DNA of 64,000 nucleotides. Origin: Cystobacter fuscus DSM 2262 (GTDB lineage: Bacteria; Myxococcota; Myxococcia; Myxococcales; Myxococcaceae). Of the stretch, positions 27,342 through 36,500 are shown piece after piece. Under the pieces are notes generated by a model. That model was given only the letters and a program-made list of their open reading frames with translations. It was not told the DNA's origin and did no database searches. Each line of letters opens with the position of its first letter. The first letter of the stretch is position 1. Position numbers and translations under genes: made by a program. The stretch spans positions 62,001 to 126,000 of the forward strand of contig NZ_ANAH02000004.1 of assembly GCF_000335475.2 (NCBI RefSeq), given 5' to 3'.

Positions 27342-28589
27342 ATGTCCCTCACGCCCCTCGCCACCGCCCGGCGGGCCGCCCTCGGCGCGCTCACCCCCGC
27401 GCCCCCCGAGCCCGTCCCCCTCCTGGATGCCCTCGGAGGCTTCCTCGCCCGGGAGCTCGTCGCCTCGCGCTCGGTGCCCGGCTGCCCCGTGTCCGCCATG
27501 GATGGGTACGCCGTGCTCGCCGAGGATACCCTGCGCGCCACGCGCGAGCAGCCCGTGCGCCTGCGCGTCACCGACACCATCTACGCCGGCCACCTGCCCT
27601 CGGGCTCGCTCCAGCCCGGCGAGGCCGCGCGCATCTTCACCGGCGCGCCCCTGCCCGCGGGCGCCACCGCCGTCGTGCGCCAGGAAGTCACCCGGCCCGT
27701 GACGGACAGCGGCGCCGTGGACATCTTCGTCCCCGCTCCCCCCGGCAAGGACATCCGCCCCGAGGGCGAGGAGCTGCTCGTGGGCACCCCGCTGCTGCGC
27801 GCCGGCCAGCGCATCGATGCCTCCGTGCTCGGCGTCATCGCCTCGCTCGGCGAGTCCCAGGTGCTCGTGCGCCCGCCGCCCCACGTCGCCGTGCTCGCCA
27901 CCGGCGACGAGCTCGTGCCGCCCGGCCAGGCGGCCCTCCCCCACCAGGTGTACGAGAGCAACCTCGTGCTCATCTCCGCGCTCGCGCGGGAGGCCGGCGC
28001 CCGGGTCGTCGCCCGGGAGCGCGCCGGGGACGACGACGACATGCTGCGCCTGGCCGTGCTGCGCCTGGCGGACCGCGCCCAGGTGCTCATCACCACCGGA
28101 GGCGCGTCCGTGGGGGACAAGGATCGCGTCAAGCGCGTGCTCACCCTGCTGGGCGCCACCTTCCTCGTGGACGGCGTGGCCCTCAAGCCCGGCAAGCCCG
28201 TGGCCGTCGCGCGCCTGGGCACCACCGCCGTCGTCGTGCTGCCCGGCACGCCGGGCGCCGCCCTCGTCGCCTTCGATCAGTTCGCCCGGCCCCTGCTCCT
28301 GCGCCACCAGGGCGTGAGCGAGGAGCGCCAACGGGTGCGCGCGCGGCTGGACGAGGCCCAGCACAAGCAGGCGGGACTCACCTACCTCATCGGCGGCACC
28401 CTGGAGACGCGCGAGGACGGCACCGTCTGGACGCGCCTGCGCGACAAGGGCGGTGGCCATGCCCTGCGCCACATCGGCGCCGAGGGCTTCGCGCTGCTGC
28501 CCCCGGGCCGCGCCGACTTCGCCCTGGGCGAGCCCGTGGACTTCGAGCGCTTCGACCACCCCCGCTACGTGCCCGTGGAGCCGGAATGA
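27342..28589 (+). CDS. moeA: Molybdopterin molybdenumtransferase
   Basis: 415 aa. Diagnostic motifs are SRSVPGCPVSAMDGYAV (residues ~42-58), the TTGGASVGDKD nucleotide loop of the MogA-like domain and LPGTPGAALVAFDQFARP (PGNPVSA in E. coli). MoeA inserts molybdate into adenylylated molybdopterin. GTG at 27327 would add five residues; ATG 27342 preferred. Its stop overlaps the start of the mobB-fdhD fusion by ATGA, indicating coupled translation. Confidence 0.92.
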   Translation: MSLTPLATARRAALGALTPAPPEPVPLLDALGGFLARELVASRSVPGCPVSAMDGYAVLAEDTLRATREQPVRLRVTDTIYAGHLPSGSLQPGEAARIFTGAPLPAGATAVVRQEVTRPVTDSGAVDIFVPAPPGKDIRPEGEELLVGTPLLRAGQRIDASVLGVIASLGESQVLVRPPPHVAVLATGDELVPPGQAALPHQVYESNLVLISALAREAGARVVARERAGDDDDMLRLAVLRLADRAQVLITTGGASVGDKDRVKRVLTLLGATFLVDGVALKPGKPVAVARLGTTAVVVLPGTPGAALVAFDQFARPLLLRHQGVSEERQRVRARLDEAQHKQAGLTYLIGGTLETREDGTVWTRLRDKGGGHALRHIGAEGFALLPPGRADFALGEPVDFERFDHPRYVPVEPE

Positions 28590-30016
28590 CGCCCATCGCG
28601 GTCTCGATCATCGGCTGGTCCGGCGCGGGCAAGACGGCGCTCATCACCCGGCTGGTGCCCGAGCTGCACGCGCGGGGACTGCGCGTGGGCGTGGTGAAGC
28701 ACACCTCGCATCCCCACCCCCTGCACCCCGAGGGACGGGACACCGCGCACCACGCCCGGGCCGGCGCGGCGCTCGTCGTCTTCGCCACCCCCGAGGGCGT
28801 CCAGGTGTCGCTCCCCTCGCCGCCCGCGCGGCTGAGCGCCCTGCTGGAGCGCTTCGCCGGACACCTGGACCTGGTGCTCGTCGAGGGGTGGAAGGAGGGC
28901 CCCCTGCCCAAGCTGGAGGTGTGGCGCGAGGGACTCGAGGCCCCCCTGTCGGCCACGCGTTCGGACGTGCTCGCCTTCGTCGGGCCAGAAGGGGGCCCGG
29001 GAGTGGGCTCCGGGATGGAAGGCCGTCCGCGCTTCGACCCCGAGGACACGCGGGGCATCGCCGACTTCCTCCAGCACGGCCCGCGCGAGGGAGGCTGGCG
29101 TCCGGCGGCGCCCGTGCGCTCCGAGGCCCCGGCGCCGGCACGGACGAGTCCCGCCGTGCTGCCCCCGGGAGTCACCTGGCGGCCCGTGCGGCGTCACACG
29201 GCGGACAGCGGCCTGTCCGACGAGCGGGACGACGCGGTGGCCATCGAGGAGCCGCTCGACATCCGCGTGAGTGGAGACACGGTGGCCATCACCCTGCGCA
29301 CCCCGGGCGCGGACCGCTTCCTCGTCACCGGCTTCCTCTTCGCCGAGGGCCTCATCCACGGGGCGGAGGACCTGGGGGGCCTGGTGCACTGTGGCCGGCC
29401 CGGGGAGGAGGGGTATGGGAACACGGTGGAGGTGACGCCCGCGCCGGGACTGGTGATGGATTTGGAGCGCGTGAGCGCCACGCGCCGGGGCACGCTCACC
29501 ACGGCGGCGTGCGGCGTGTGTGGCCGGCGCAGCGTGGATGACCTGGTGGCCGCGTGCCACCCGGTGCCCCCGGGCCCGCCGTTCTCCGCGTCCGTGCTGG
29601 CGAGCACGCCCGAGCGCCTGCGCGCCACGCAGCTCAACTTCGCCCACACCGGCGGAGTCCATGCCGCCGCGGCGCTCGACGCGCACGGCGAGGTGCTCGC
29701 GGCCTTCGAGGACGTGGGGCGCCACAACGCGGTGGACAAGGTGGTGGGGGCGCTGGTGCTCGAGCACGGCCTGCGCTCGGCGCGCACGGCGCTCAAGGAC
29801 TCACCGCGCCCGGCGCTGCTCGTGGTCAGCGGACGGGTGGGCTTCGACATCCTCCAGAAGGCCGCCGTGGCGCGCATTCCCATTGTCGCCAGCGTGTCCG
29901 CGGCCACCTCGCTCGCCATCGACCTGGCCGGGCGCGCTGGCATCACCCTCGCCACGTTCGTGCGCGGCGGACGCTTCAACGTCTACTGCCACCCCGAGCG
30001 CATTCGCGAGGACTGA
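28586..30016 (+). CDS. MobB-FdhD fusion protein
   Basis: 476 aa in two parts. Residues 1-165 are MobB: P-loop GWSGAGKTALI at 10-20, HTSHPHPLHPEGRDTAHHARAGA and LVEGWKEGPLPKLEV are typical; MobB binds GTP and assists MobA. Residues ~195-476 are FdhD: EEPLDIRVSG, TGFLFAEGLI, the cysteine pair CGVCGRRS that carries sulfur, FEDVGRHNAVDKVVG and SGRVGFDILQKAA. FdhD transfers sulfur from a cysteine desulfurase to the Mo site of formate dehydrogenase. A proline-rich linker joins them. The fusion physically ties cofactor completion to sulfuration; with moeA in the same operon, it directly serves the selenoprotein formate dehydrogenase 13 kb away. Confidence 0.93.
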   Translation: MTPIAVSIIGWSGAGKTALITRLVPELHARGLRVGVVKHTSHPHPLHPEGRDTAHHARAGAALVVFATPEGVQVSLPSPPARLSALLERFAGHLDLVLVEGWKEGPLPKLEVWREGLEAPLSATRSDVLAFVGPEGGPGVGSGMEGRPRFDPEDTRGIADFLQHGPREGGWRPAAPVRSEAPAPARTSPAVLPPGVTWRPVRRHTADSGLSDERDDAVAIEEPLDIRVSGDTVAITLRTPGADRFLVTGFLFAEGLIHGAEDLGGLVHCGRPGEEGYGNTVEVTPAPGLVMDLERVSATRRGTLTTAACGVCGRRSVDDLVAACHPVPPGPPFSASVLASTPERLRATQLNFAHTGGVHAAAALDAHGEVLAAFEDVGRHNAVDKVVGALVLEHGLRSARTALKDSPRPALLVVSGRVGFDILQKAAVARIPIVASVSAATSLAIDLAGRAGITLATFVRGGRFNVYCHPERIRED

Positions 30017-30077
30017 GGGCGCGCGGAAACCCAAAGAGCAGCGCACGAGAAGCAAGCACATCCCGTGAATGTGAGCC

Positions 30078-30106
30078 TTGACACTGAACGGGTGAGCCCC
30101 TACTCT
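30078..30106 (+). promoter_or_regulatory. Putative sigma-70 promoter of the RNA upstream of abiF
   Basis: A perfect -35 box TTGACA (30078-30083) is followed after exactly 17 bases by TACTCT (30101-30106), a 3/6 match to TATAAT. Consensus-like -35 boxes are rare in this GC-rich window. Transcription would begin near 30113, just before the hairpin RNA. Confidence 0.55.
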
Positions 30107-30112
30107 TCTTCG

Positions 30113-30175
30113 CAACACACCCGCCACGCCTCTGGTCCATTTTTTGGGTCATGCGCCTCAGGCGGGTTTTTTTTT
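30113..30175 (+). ncRNA. Putative small structured RNA upstream of the AbiF-like gene
   Basis: A ~63-base transcript is suggested by the promoter at 30078-30106 and a T9 run at 30167-30175. Within it ACCCGCC (30119-30125) pairs perfectly with GGCGGGT (30161-30167), enclosing a second 6-bp stem TGGTCC/GGGTCA (30133-30138, 30146-30151, two G-U pairs) with a U-rich loop. The outer stem plus T9 doubles as an intrinsic terminator. Conserved RNAs are known upstream of abiF genes (the abiF RNA motif), and this sits in the expected position 66 bases before the start codon. Alternative: a plain terminator of the fdhD transcript. Confidence 0.55.
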
Positions 30176-30240
30176 GGAATCATTCCCGGGACCAACAACC
30201 GGCGCATGTTCGCCCGCTCCTGATGGGAGGGCAGCAGGAC

Positions 30241-31122
30241 ATGGGTAGGCCCTATACCAAACCCGCCCTGACGTTCGATCAGCAGCTCGCCCAGTTGGAA
30301 GGTCGCGGGCTGCGCGTTGGGGATCGCAACCTGGCCATCAGTGCTCTCGGCCGAATCAGTTACTACCGACTGAGCGCGTACTGGCACCCCTTCAAGCGTC
30401 CTGACAAGACCTTCGAATCAGGGGCAACCTTCGAAGAAGCACTCAAACTCTACGAGTTTGACCGGCGCCTCCGGCTCACGGTTCTCGACGCGATCGAGCG
30501 TGTGGAGATCCTCGTGCGCACGCTCGTCACGTACACGTTGGGTCATGGACATGGCGCGTTCGCGCATACGAAGGCGAGCAGCTTCGATTCCGCGTTCAGA
30601 CACTCCGATTGGTACAGTGAAGTGTCCAAGGAGGTAGCCCGCGCGAAAGAAACCTTCCTTGAGCACTACGGTGCGACCTACGACGGATTCCCCGACGTCC
30701 CGATCTGGATGGCCTCCGAGGTGATGTCCCTCGGAACGCTCTCGAAGATGTTCAAGGGGATGCGGCACCCAGACCAGAGCGCAGTGACCTCCAGCTGGAA
30801 AGTGCACAGGATCGTAGCCCAGTCATGGCTGCACACGCTCTCGTATGTGCGCAACGTCTGCGCCCACCATGCGCGGCTATGGAACCGGGAACTGGCGATC
30901 AAACCGATGCTCCCCAAGCACCAACCTGAATGGAACACACTGAACAACGGGCGGGTCTACTCCGTTCTCTGCATACTCCAGCGGCTGGTCCAATCCGACC
31001 CCGACGGAACTGGGTGGGCACAAAAGGTGGTTGGCCTGCTGACCGAGTTGAACGGCCTGCCGAGATGGCAAAGGGCCATGGGTGTTCCCACGAACTGGAA
31101 CACCCAGGTGTTTTGGAAGTAG
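30241..31122 (+). CDS. Abi_2 family (AbiD/AbiF-like) HEPN protein
   Basis: 293 aa from the ATG at 30241. The N-terminus MGRPYTKPALTFDQQLAQLEGRGL, then ALGRISYYRLSAYWHPF and FDRRLRLTVLDAIERVEILVRT, are the Abi_2 hallmarks. The motif RNVCAHHARLWNR places R204-x4-H209, the HEPN ribonuclease signature shared with Cas13. Abi_2 proteins abort phage infection by cutting RNA and are kept in check by an adjacent RNA in characterised AbiF systems. Base composition is nearer 58% GC by eye, well below its neighbours, indicating transfer. ATG 30223 is an alternative start. Confidence 0.9.
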   Translation: MGRPYTKPALTFDQQLAQLEGRGLRVGDRNLAISALGRISYYRLSAYWHPFKRPDKTFESGATFEEALKLYEFDRRLRLTVLDAIERVEILVRTLVTYTLGHGHGAFAHTKASSFDSAFRHSDWYSEVSKEVARAKETFLEHYGATYDGFPDVPIWMASEVMSLGTLSKMFKGMRHPDQSAVTSSWKVHRIVAQSWLHTLSYVRNVCAHHARLWNRELAIKPMLPKHQPEWNTLNNGRVYSVLCILQRLVQSDPDGTGWAQKVVGLLTELNGLPRWQRAMGVPTNWNTQVFWK

Positions 31123-31141
31123 TTCTCCGGCCAGGGCGCCC

Positions 31142-32572
31142 TCAGTAGGACACCTGCGCGCGCAGGGTGACGGTCTCGCCGTCGTCCCCGCCGGTGAAGT
31201 CGCCACCGCGGTTGTCCGTGTGCCAGTGGATGCCATTGAGCATCAGCCGGGTGAAGCTGTTGAGGTACCAGTTCACGCCCACGGTCGCCGCCCAGCCCTC
31301 GCCCAGCCGGGACTCCTGGGTGAAGGCCAGACGCTCGTAGCGCGCGGTCAGCTCGACGGCCCCCATGCCCCCGTCGAGGATGGATCGGCTCACCCTCGGC
31401 TGGGTGAAGTTGCCGAAGCGCGGGTTGTAGGGCGGCGTCTCGCCCGTCACGAACCCGCCCGCCGACACACTCCAGGCATCGCTGAGGAAGTCCCGCTGTC
31501 CCGCCAGCCGCACCTCACGCCGGCCCAGCTCCGCCATGGCCCACAGCGCGCGCCAGTACCCTCCCAGCTCGGCCCCATAGCCGGTGTCGCCCGTGGCCCC
31601 GGTGAGCGCCCCCGTCGACACGCGCAGACCTCCATTGAACCGGCCACCGATGACGGTGTTGCGAGTCACCGTGCCCGCCGCCGAGGACAGCTTCTCGTCG
31701 AAGCCCCAGGCCCCCACGTGGACGACCGTGGCGTCCGTCTTCACCGGGTTCCAGTGCGCTCGCGCGAGCACGGTGCGGCTGTCATTGACGGCATAGGCAC
31801 TGTCGACGTCGTCCCCCGAGAGCGTCAGCGAGGCGTGCCAGTTCGGCCCGAACAGCCGGCCCTGCGCGCCAATGCCATAGAAGCCCCGCTGCGGGATGAT
31901 CGCCGTCCCGACGACCGTCCGCTCGGCGAAGGGCGTCGAGTCCGAGCCCGTCGAGCCCTCCAGGCCACGATCGTTGAAGAGATTGCCAATGCGAATGTCG
32001 TAATCGAGCCCCAACACCTTGTGGCGCCAGCCGAGGAAGGCGGTGACCACGTCGACTCCGTTCTCGGCGAAGTCGCTCTCGAACTGGTAGAAGAGGTGCG
32101 GACCGACGCCTCCCTCGATGCCCAGACGCAGCGCGCGCGAGCCCGTCGTCGTGAGGTTCCGGGCCTGGTAGGCCGAGCCCCCGCTGCTGCTCACATCGAG
32201 CAGGATTCTCCCGCGCGGCTTGAACGAGAAGACCCCGTCCCCCGAGCGGAAGATGGGCGCACCCGCGCCCCACTCGACCTGCACGTCCGTGGCCTTCGCG
32301 CCGGGCACGGGCACGGCCACCGCTCGCGCCGTGTCGACCGGAGCCGTCGCCGGACCGGGAGGAACCAACTGCGGAGCGATCGGCGCCATGACCGCGCGGA
32401 CCTCTTCCAGTTCCTCATGATCCCGCGCCTGTCTCTTCTCGAGCGCTTCCAGCCGGGCGCGCAGTGCGTCGATCTCCGCCCGCCGCGCCTCGTCCGTCAC
32501 CTCGTTGGACCCGGGCTCCCGTGCGAGCACAGGAGCGGACGCCACCAGCAATCCACCCACGAGCACACGCAT
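31142..32572 (-). CDS. OprP/OprO-like outer-membrane porin
   Basis: 476 aa. Signal peptide MRVLVGGLLVASAPVLA, then a coiled-coil segment (RRAEIDALRARLEALEKRQARDHEELEEVRAV, about 30-60) typical of phosphate-selective porins, a proline-rich hinge, and a 16-strand-like beta domain to the terminal aromatic residue (RAQVSY). The start codon overlaps the ABC ATPase stop (TGATG), implying translational coupling, so the porin is the outer-membrane port of the ABC importer encoded upstream. OprP relatives pass phosphate, pyrophosphate or other anions. Confidence 0.85.
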   Translation of the reverse strand: MRVLVGGLLVASAPVLAREPGSNEVTDEARRAEIDALRARLEALEKRQARDHEELEEVRAVMAPIAPQLVPPGPATAPVDTARAVAVPVPGAKATDVQVEWGAGAPIFRSGDGVFSFKPRGRILLDVSSSGGSAYQARNLTTTGSRALRLGIEGGVGPHLFYQFESDFAENGVDVVTAFLGWRHKVLGLDYDIRIGNLFNDRGLEGSTGSDSTPFAERTVVGTAIIPQRGFYGIGAQGRLFGPNWHASLTLSGDDVDSAYAVNDSRTVLARAHWNPVKTDATVVHVGAWGFDEKLSSAAGTVTRNTVIGGRFNGGLRVSTGALTGATGDTGYGAELGGYWRALWAMAELGRREVRLAGQRDFLSDAWSVSAGGFVTGETPPYNPRFGNFTQPRVSRSILDGGMGAVELTARYERLAFTQESRLGEGWAATVGVNWYLNSFTRLMLNGIHWHTDNRGGDFTGGDDGETVTLRAQVSY

Positions 32573-33627
32573 CAGAAGATCCACAGCCGCTCCTTCGGGA
32601 ACGCGAGCGTGTACGCGCCGGGGGACAGGGACTCGCGCGTGGTGGCGCGCAGCGTCTGGCCCGCCAGCTGGAACAGGTGCTCCCAGCGGCCGCCCACGTA
32701 GATGGAGCTGTCCAGGTGCGCCGGCAGCCGGTTCTCCCCGGGCCCGGATGCCAAGGACAGCTCCTCCACGCGGATGACGCCCGTGGCGGCCCCGTCACCG
32801 CCCGTCCCGCCCCGCTGCTGACCCCACAGCGACAACCCGCCCACCTCCAGCCGGGCCTCGTTCCCACGGCGCTCCACCACCCGCCCCGGCAGGGTGTTGT
32901 TCACCCCCATGAAGTTCGCGGCGAACAGGCTCTGCGGCTCCGTGTAGAGCTGCTCCGGCGTGCCGTCCTGCACCATGCGGCCCCCATCCAGCAGCATGAT
33001 GCGGTCGGCAATCGCCATCGCCTCCACCTGATCATGCGTGACGAAGAGCGCGGTGAGCCCCATGCGCTTGATGAGGGCGCGAATCCAGATGCGTGCCTCC
33101 TCGCGCAGCTTCGCGTCCAGGTTGGACAGGGGCTCGTCCAGCAACACGAGCGGCGGGCTGTAGACGAGCGCGCGTGCCAGGGCCACGCGCTGCTGCTGAC
33201 CTCCGGAGAGCTGGCTGGGAAGGCGATCGCCCACGCCCCCCAGGTCCACGCCCTCGAGCACCTCGCGCACCGCCTTGTCGATGGCCTCCTTCGGCTGTTT
33301 GCGCAGCTTCAGGCCATAGGCGACGTTCTCCGCCACCGTCTTGTGGGGCCACAACGCGTAGGACTGGAAGACGAGCCCCAGGTCGCGCTGCTCCGGCGGC
33401 AGGTTCACCTTCGCCGCCGCGTCGAACACCGTCCTGTCCCCGATGTGGATGCGGCCCCTCAGGGGCGTCTCCAGCCCGGCGATGGAGCGCAGCAGCGTCG
33501 ACTTGCCGCAGCCGGAGCGCCCGAGCAGCGCCACCACCTCGCCGTGGCGGAAGTCGGCGGTGATGCCCTTGAGGATGTCATTGGTGCCGAGCCGGACGTG
33601 CACGTCCTCGACGAGCAACCTAGCCAT
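32572..33627 (-). CDS. ABC importer ATPase (FbpC/PotA type)
   Basis: 351 aa. Walker A GRSGCGKS at 36-43, signature LSGGQQQRVALARAL, Walker B LVLLDEPLSNLD, and switch THDQVEAMAIADR are intact. The last ~110 residues form a TOBE-like regulatory domain. The ATG at 33627 has GGAAGGAAGG upstream and overlaps the permease stop by 8 bases. It powers import with the fused permease and binding protein encoded upstream in the same operon. Confidence 0.93.
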   Translation of the reverse strand: MARLLVEDVHVRLGTNDILKGITADFRHGEVVALLGRSGCGKSTLLRSIAGLETPLRGRIHIGDRTVFDAAAKVNLPPEQRDLGLVFQSYALWPHKTVAENVAYGLKLRKQPKEAIDKAVREVLEGVDLGGVGDRLPSQLSGGQQQRVALARALVYSPPLVLLDEPLSNLDAKLREEARIWIRALIKRMGLTALFVTHDQVEAMAIADRIMLLDGGRMVQDGTPEQLYTEPQSLFAANFMGVNNTLPGRVVERRGNEARLEVGGLSLWGQQRGGTGGDGAATGVIRVEELSLASGPGENRLPAHLDSSIYVGGRWEHLFQLAGQTLRATTRESLSPGAYTLAFPKERLWIF

Positions 33628-35290
33628 GGTGTGCCTTCCTTCCGAACAGGGTGAGCAACAAGAGACCCGCGCCGACCATCGCGATGTTGATGACCGACAG
33701 GGCAACGACGGTGTCCACCGCTCCGGTGGCCCAGAGCGACACGAGCAACGAGCCAATCACTTCCGTCCCGGGCCCCAGCAGGTAGACACCCGTGGAGTAC
33801 TCGCGCACGAAGGTGACGAAGACGAGCATCCAACTGCCGATCAACCCCGCGCGGATCAACGGCAGCGTGACGTCCAGACTGACACGCCCCGGAGAGGCGC
33901 CCACCACCCGGCCGGCCTCCTCCAGCTCGGGACCAATCTGCAGCAGGCTGCCGGACACCAGGCGCATGCCATAGGCCATCCACACCAGCGTGTAGGCCAC
34001 CCACATGGCCAGCAGCGTCTGCCGCAACGGCTGCAACGGGGGGAAGAAGAGGAAGACCCAGAAGATGGCCAGACCGGCGACGATGCCCGGCATGGCGCGG
34101 GGCAACAGCACGAGGTAGTCGATGACGCGGGCCCACGCCGAGTGCCAGCGGTGCACCGCGAGGTTGATGAGCGTGTAGACGGCCACCGACGCGGCCCCGC
34201 CCACCGCGGCCAGCACCAGGGTGTTGGTGATGCCGCGCATCAGGTTGGGGTAGTGGGTGAGCTCGCGGAAGTGATCCAACGTCAGCGCGCTGGCCAGCTC
34301 CACGCCCTCGCCCCAGCTCGACAGGAAGGCGCGCAGCACGAGCGCGCACACGGGCGCCACCACCACCGTGAGCAACCAGAGCGCGATGAACGCCGCCGCG
34401 GGCCAGCGCCACACGCCCAGGGCGATGGGCCGCGCGCTCTGTGCCTTGCCCTTGATGGACACGTAGCGGTTGGCGCTCTGGAGCAGCCGGTTCTGCAACC
34501 ACACCAGCGGCACCGCGATGAAGACGATGACCATCACCACCACGGCCATGAGTTGGTAGGAGGGAATGCCCAGCACGTTCGTCAGCTTGTAGAGGTAGGT
34601 GGCCAGCACCAGCACGCCCTTGGGGTCCGCGAGCACCAGCGGCAGGCCGAACAGCTCGAAGCCCAGGAAGAACACGAGCACGCCGGCGTACAAGAGCGCG
34701 GGGCGGATCATCGGCAGGCTGACGGTGGCCGCCACCCGCAGGGGCCCCGCGCCGATGGAGCGCGCCGCCTCCTCCACGTCCGAGCCCAGGCTGCGCAGCG
34801 CCGTGGCGGCGTAGAGGAACACATGGGGCGCGTGCGTGAGGCCCGCGATGATGATGAGCGACGGCAGCGAATACACATCCCAGGGCAGCGCTCCCAGCCA
34901 CCCCTTCACCCACAGGCTGACGATGCCCACCGGCCCGAAGGCCACCACGAAGCCGAACGCCAACACGATGGAGGAGATGAACATGGGCGTGAGGATGAGC
35001 GGCTCCATCCACCGCCGGCCCGGCAGGTCCGTGCGCACCAGCAGGAAGGCCAGCAGCGCCCCCACGGGCACGGCGATGAGCGTCATGCCCACGGCCACCA
35101 CCACCGAGGTGCCCAGCGCGCGGTAGAAGTCCGGATCCTCGAAGACGAATTGATAGGCCCCCAGCGTCAGGTGCACGTTGCGAGCGAAGAAGGGGCCATC
35201 CAGGAAGCTCTGCCAGACGACCAGCAGCAGCGGCGCGAGGATGGCCAGCGCGGAGGCCAGGACGACCCCGATTCTCATGGAGCGGTTCAT
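33620..35290 (-). CDS. ABC importer permease with two fused membrane domains (FbpB type)
   Basis: 556 aa with about twelve membrane helices in two homologous halves. Each half has an EAA loop for the ATPase: EEAARSIGAGPLRVAATVSLP (first) and EEAGRVVGASPGRVSLDVTLP (second). This fused layout is usual for ferric iron (FbpB/SfuB) and 2-aminoethylphosphonate importers. ATG 35290 with AAGGA upstream is chosen; the frame is open further but its sequence there is not protein-like. Confidence 0.9.
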   Translation of the reverse strand: MNRSMRIGVVLASALAILAPLLLVVWQSFLDGPFFARNVHLTLGAYQFVFEDPDFYRALGTSVVVAVGMTLIAVPVGALLAFLLVRTDLPGRRWMEPLILTPMFISSIVLAFGFVVAFGPVGIVSLWVKGWLGALPWDVYSLPSLIIIAGLTHAPHVFLYAATALRSLGSDVEEAARSIGAGPLRVAATVSLPMIRPALLYAGVLVFFLGFELFGLPLVLADPKGVLVLATYLYKLTNVLGIPSYQLMAVVVMVIVFIAVPLVWLQNRLLQSANRYVSIKGKAQSARPIALGVWRWPAAAFIALWLLTVVVAPVCALVLRAFLSSWGEGVELASALTLDHFRELTHYPNLMRGITNTLVLAAVGGAASVAVYTLINLAVHRWHSAWARVIDYLVLLPRAMPGIVAGLAIFWVFLFFPPLQPLRQTLLAMWVAYTLVWMAYGMRLVSGSLLQIGPELEEAGRVVGASPGRVSLDVTLPLIRAGLIGSWMLVFVTFVREYSTGVYLLGPGTEVIGSLLVSLWATGAVDTVVALSVINIAMVGAGLLLLTLFGRKAHHG

Positions 35291-35309
35291 TGCAGGAGTC
35301 CTTCGCCGC

Positions 35310-36392
35310 TCAGCGGCCGCGCACGATGCGCTTCCACTGCTTGAGGAAGCGCAGGCGGGTGAGTTGATCCAGGTTGGCCAAGAGCTGCGGTCCCACGCGG
35401 ATGGCTCGGACCTGCTCGGCGGGAGGCCGGGGCACACCGGTGTCTCCCAGGTCGGTCCTCACCGGCGTCATGTCGCGCTGGGCCAGCAGGGACTGGCCGC
35501 GCCGCGACAGCATGAAGTCCAGGAACAGCTTCGCGGCGTTGGGGTGGCGCGCCTCCGTGGGAATGAAGGCGATGCGCGAGAGCGTCAGCGTGAAGTCGGC
35601 CGGGAAGACGATGCCCACCGACGGGTCCTTCTTCCGCCGCTGCAGCGCATAGGAGCCGATCATGTTGTAGACGAGCAGGTGCTCGCCGGAGACGAGCCGC
35701 TCCATCATCGCGCCCGTGGAGGTGTAGAGCCGGGGCTCGGTGCCGGCCATGGCCTCCACCAGATTCCACGTGTCCCGGCTGATCTGCACGTCCTGGGAGA
35801 TGAACAGGAAGCCCACGCCGCTGCGCTCCGGGTCGTAGCTGGCCACCTTGCCCCGGTAGAAGTCCTTCTTCGCGCGCAACAGCTTCTCCAGGTCCGCGCG
35901 CGTGCGCGGCACGTCCTCCGGAGGCATCAACCGCTTGTTGTAGGCGATGACGAGCGGCTCGGCGGTGGTGCCATAGCCCTCGTTCTTCCACACCGCCCAG
36001 TCCGGCAGGTTCGGCTTCTCCGGCGACGCATACGCCTGCGCGTAGCCGTCGTTGATGAGCTTCACCTGCAAGTCCATCGCCGAGCTCCACACGAGGTCCG
36101 CCGTGCCCTGCCCGGCCGCCACCTCCGCGATGAAGCGGCTGTAGATCTCCGTCGAGTTCTGGTCCGCGTACTCGACCCGCACGCCGGGATAGGTGGCCTC
36201 GAACTCCCGGATGAGCGCGGCGGCCTCGCTCGCGTCCGTGGCGGAGTAGATGCTCAGCACGCCCTCCTTCTGGGCGGCCTCGATGATGCGCGCGTAGGAG
36301 CGGGGATAGCCTTCGGGCAGCGGAACGTCGGAGCCCTCGGCCGCGGCACCTGTCGACAACAGGGCCACCGCCAGGGCGGTCAGCATTCGTTT
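35310..36392 (-). CDS. ABC importer substrate-binding protein (FbpA/AepX-like)
   Basis: 360 aa from a TTG at 36392 (GAGAGG six bases upstream), giving a signal peptide KRMLTALAVALLSTGAAA; an ATG at 36386 would lose the basic n-region. The mature part begins GVLSIYSATDASEAAALIREFEATYPGVRVEY, typical of the FbpA/family-6 extracellular binding proteins, and ADLVWSSAMDLQVKLINDGYA is in the expected place. The paired tyrosines used by FbpA to bind iron are not clearly present, so an anion such as a phosphonate or phosphate ester is as likely as Fe3+. First gene of the four-gene operon. Confidence 0.85.
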   Translation of the reverse strand, partial: KRMLTALAVALLSTGAAAEGSDVPLPEGYPRSYARIIEAAQKEGVLSIYSATDASEAAALIREFEATYPGVRVEYADQNSTEIYSRFIAEVAAGQGTADLVWSSAMDLQVKLINDGYAQAYASPEKPNLPDWAVWKNEGYGTTAEPLVIAYNKRLMPPEDVPRTRADLEKLLRAKKDFYRGKVASYDPERSGVGFLFISQDVQISRDTWNLVEAMAGTEPRLYTSTGAMMERLVSGEHLLVYNMIGSYALQRRKKDPSVGIVFPADFTLTLSRIAFIPTEARHPNAAKLFLDFMLSRRGQSLLAQRDMTPVRTDLGDTGVPRPPAEQVRAIRVGPQLLANLDQLTRLRFLKQWKRIVRGR

Positions 36393-36500
36393 CAAGGAAG
36401 ACCTCTCGGGTGTCGGGGTTCCCAATCCGGCTTGTCTTGCAACACCGACGATATGAATCGAAGCTGTCACCGACCTGTCGCGCGCCGGTGAGGAGGGCGC

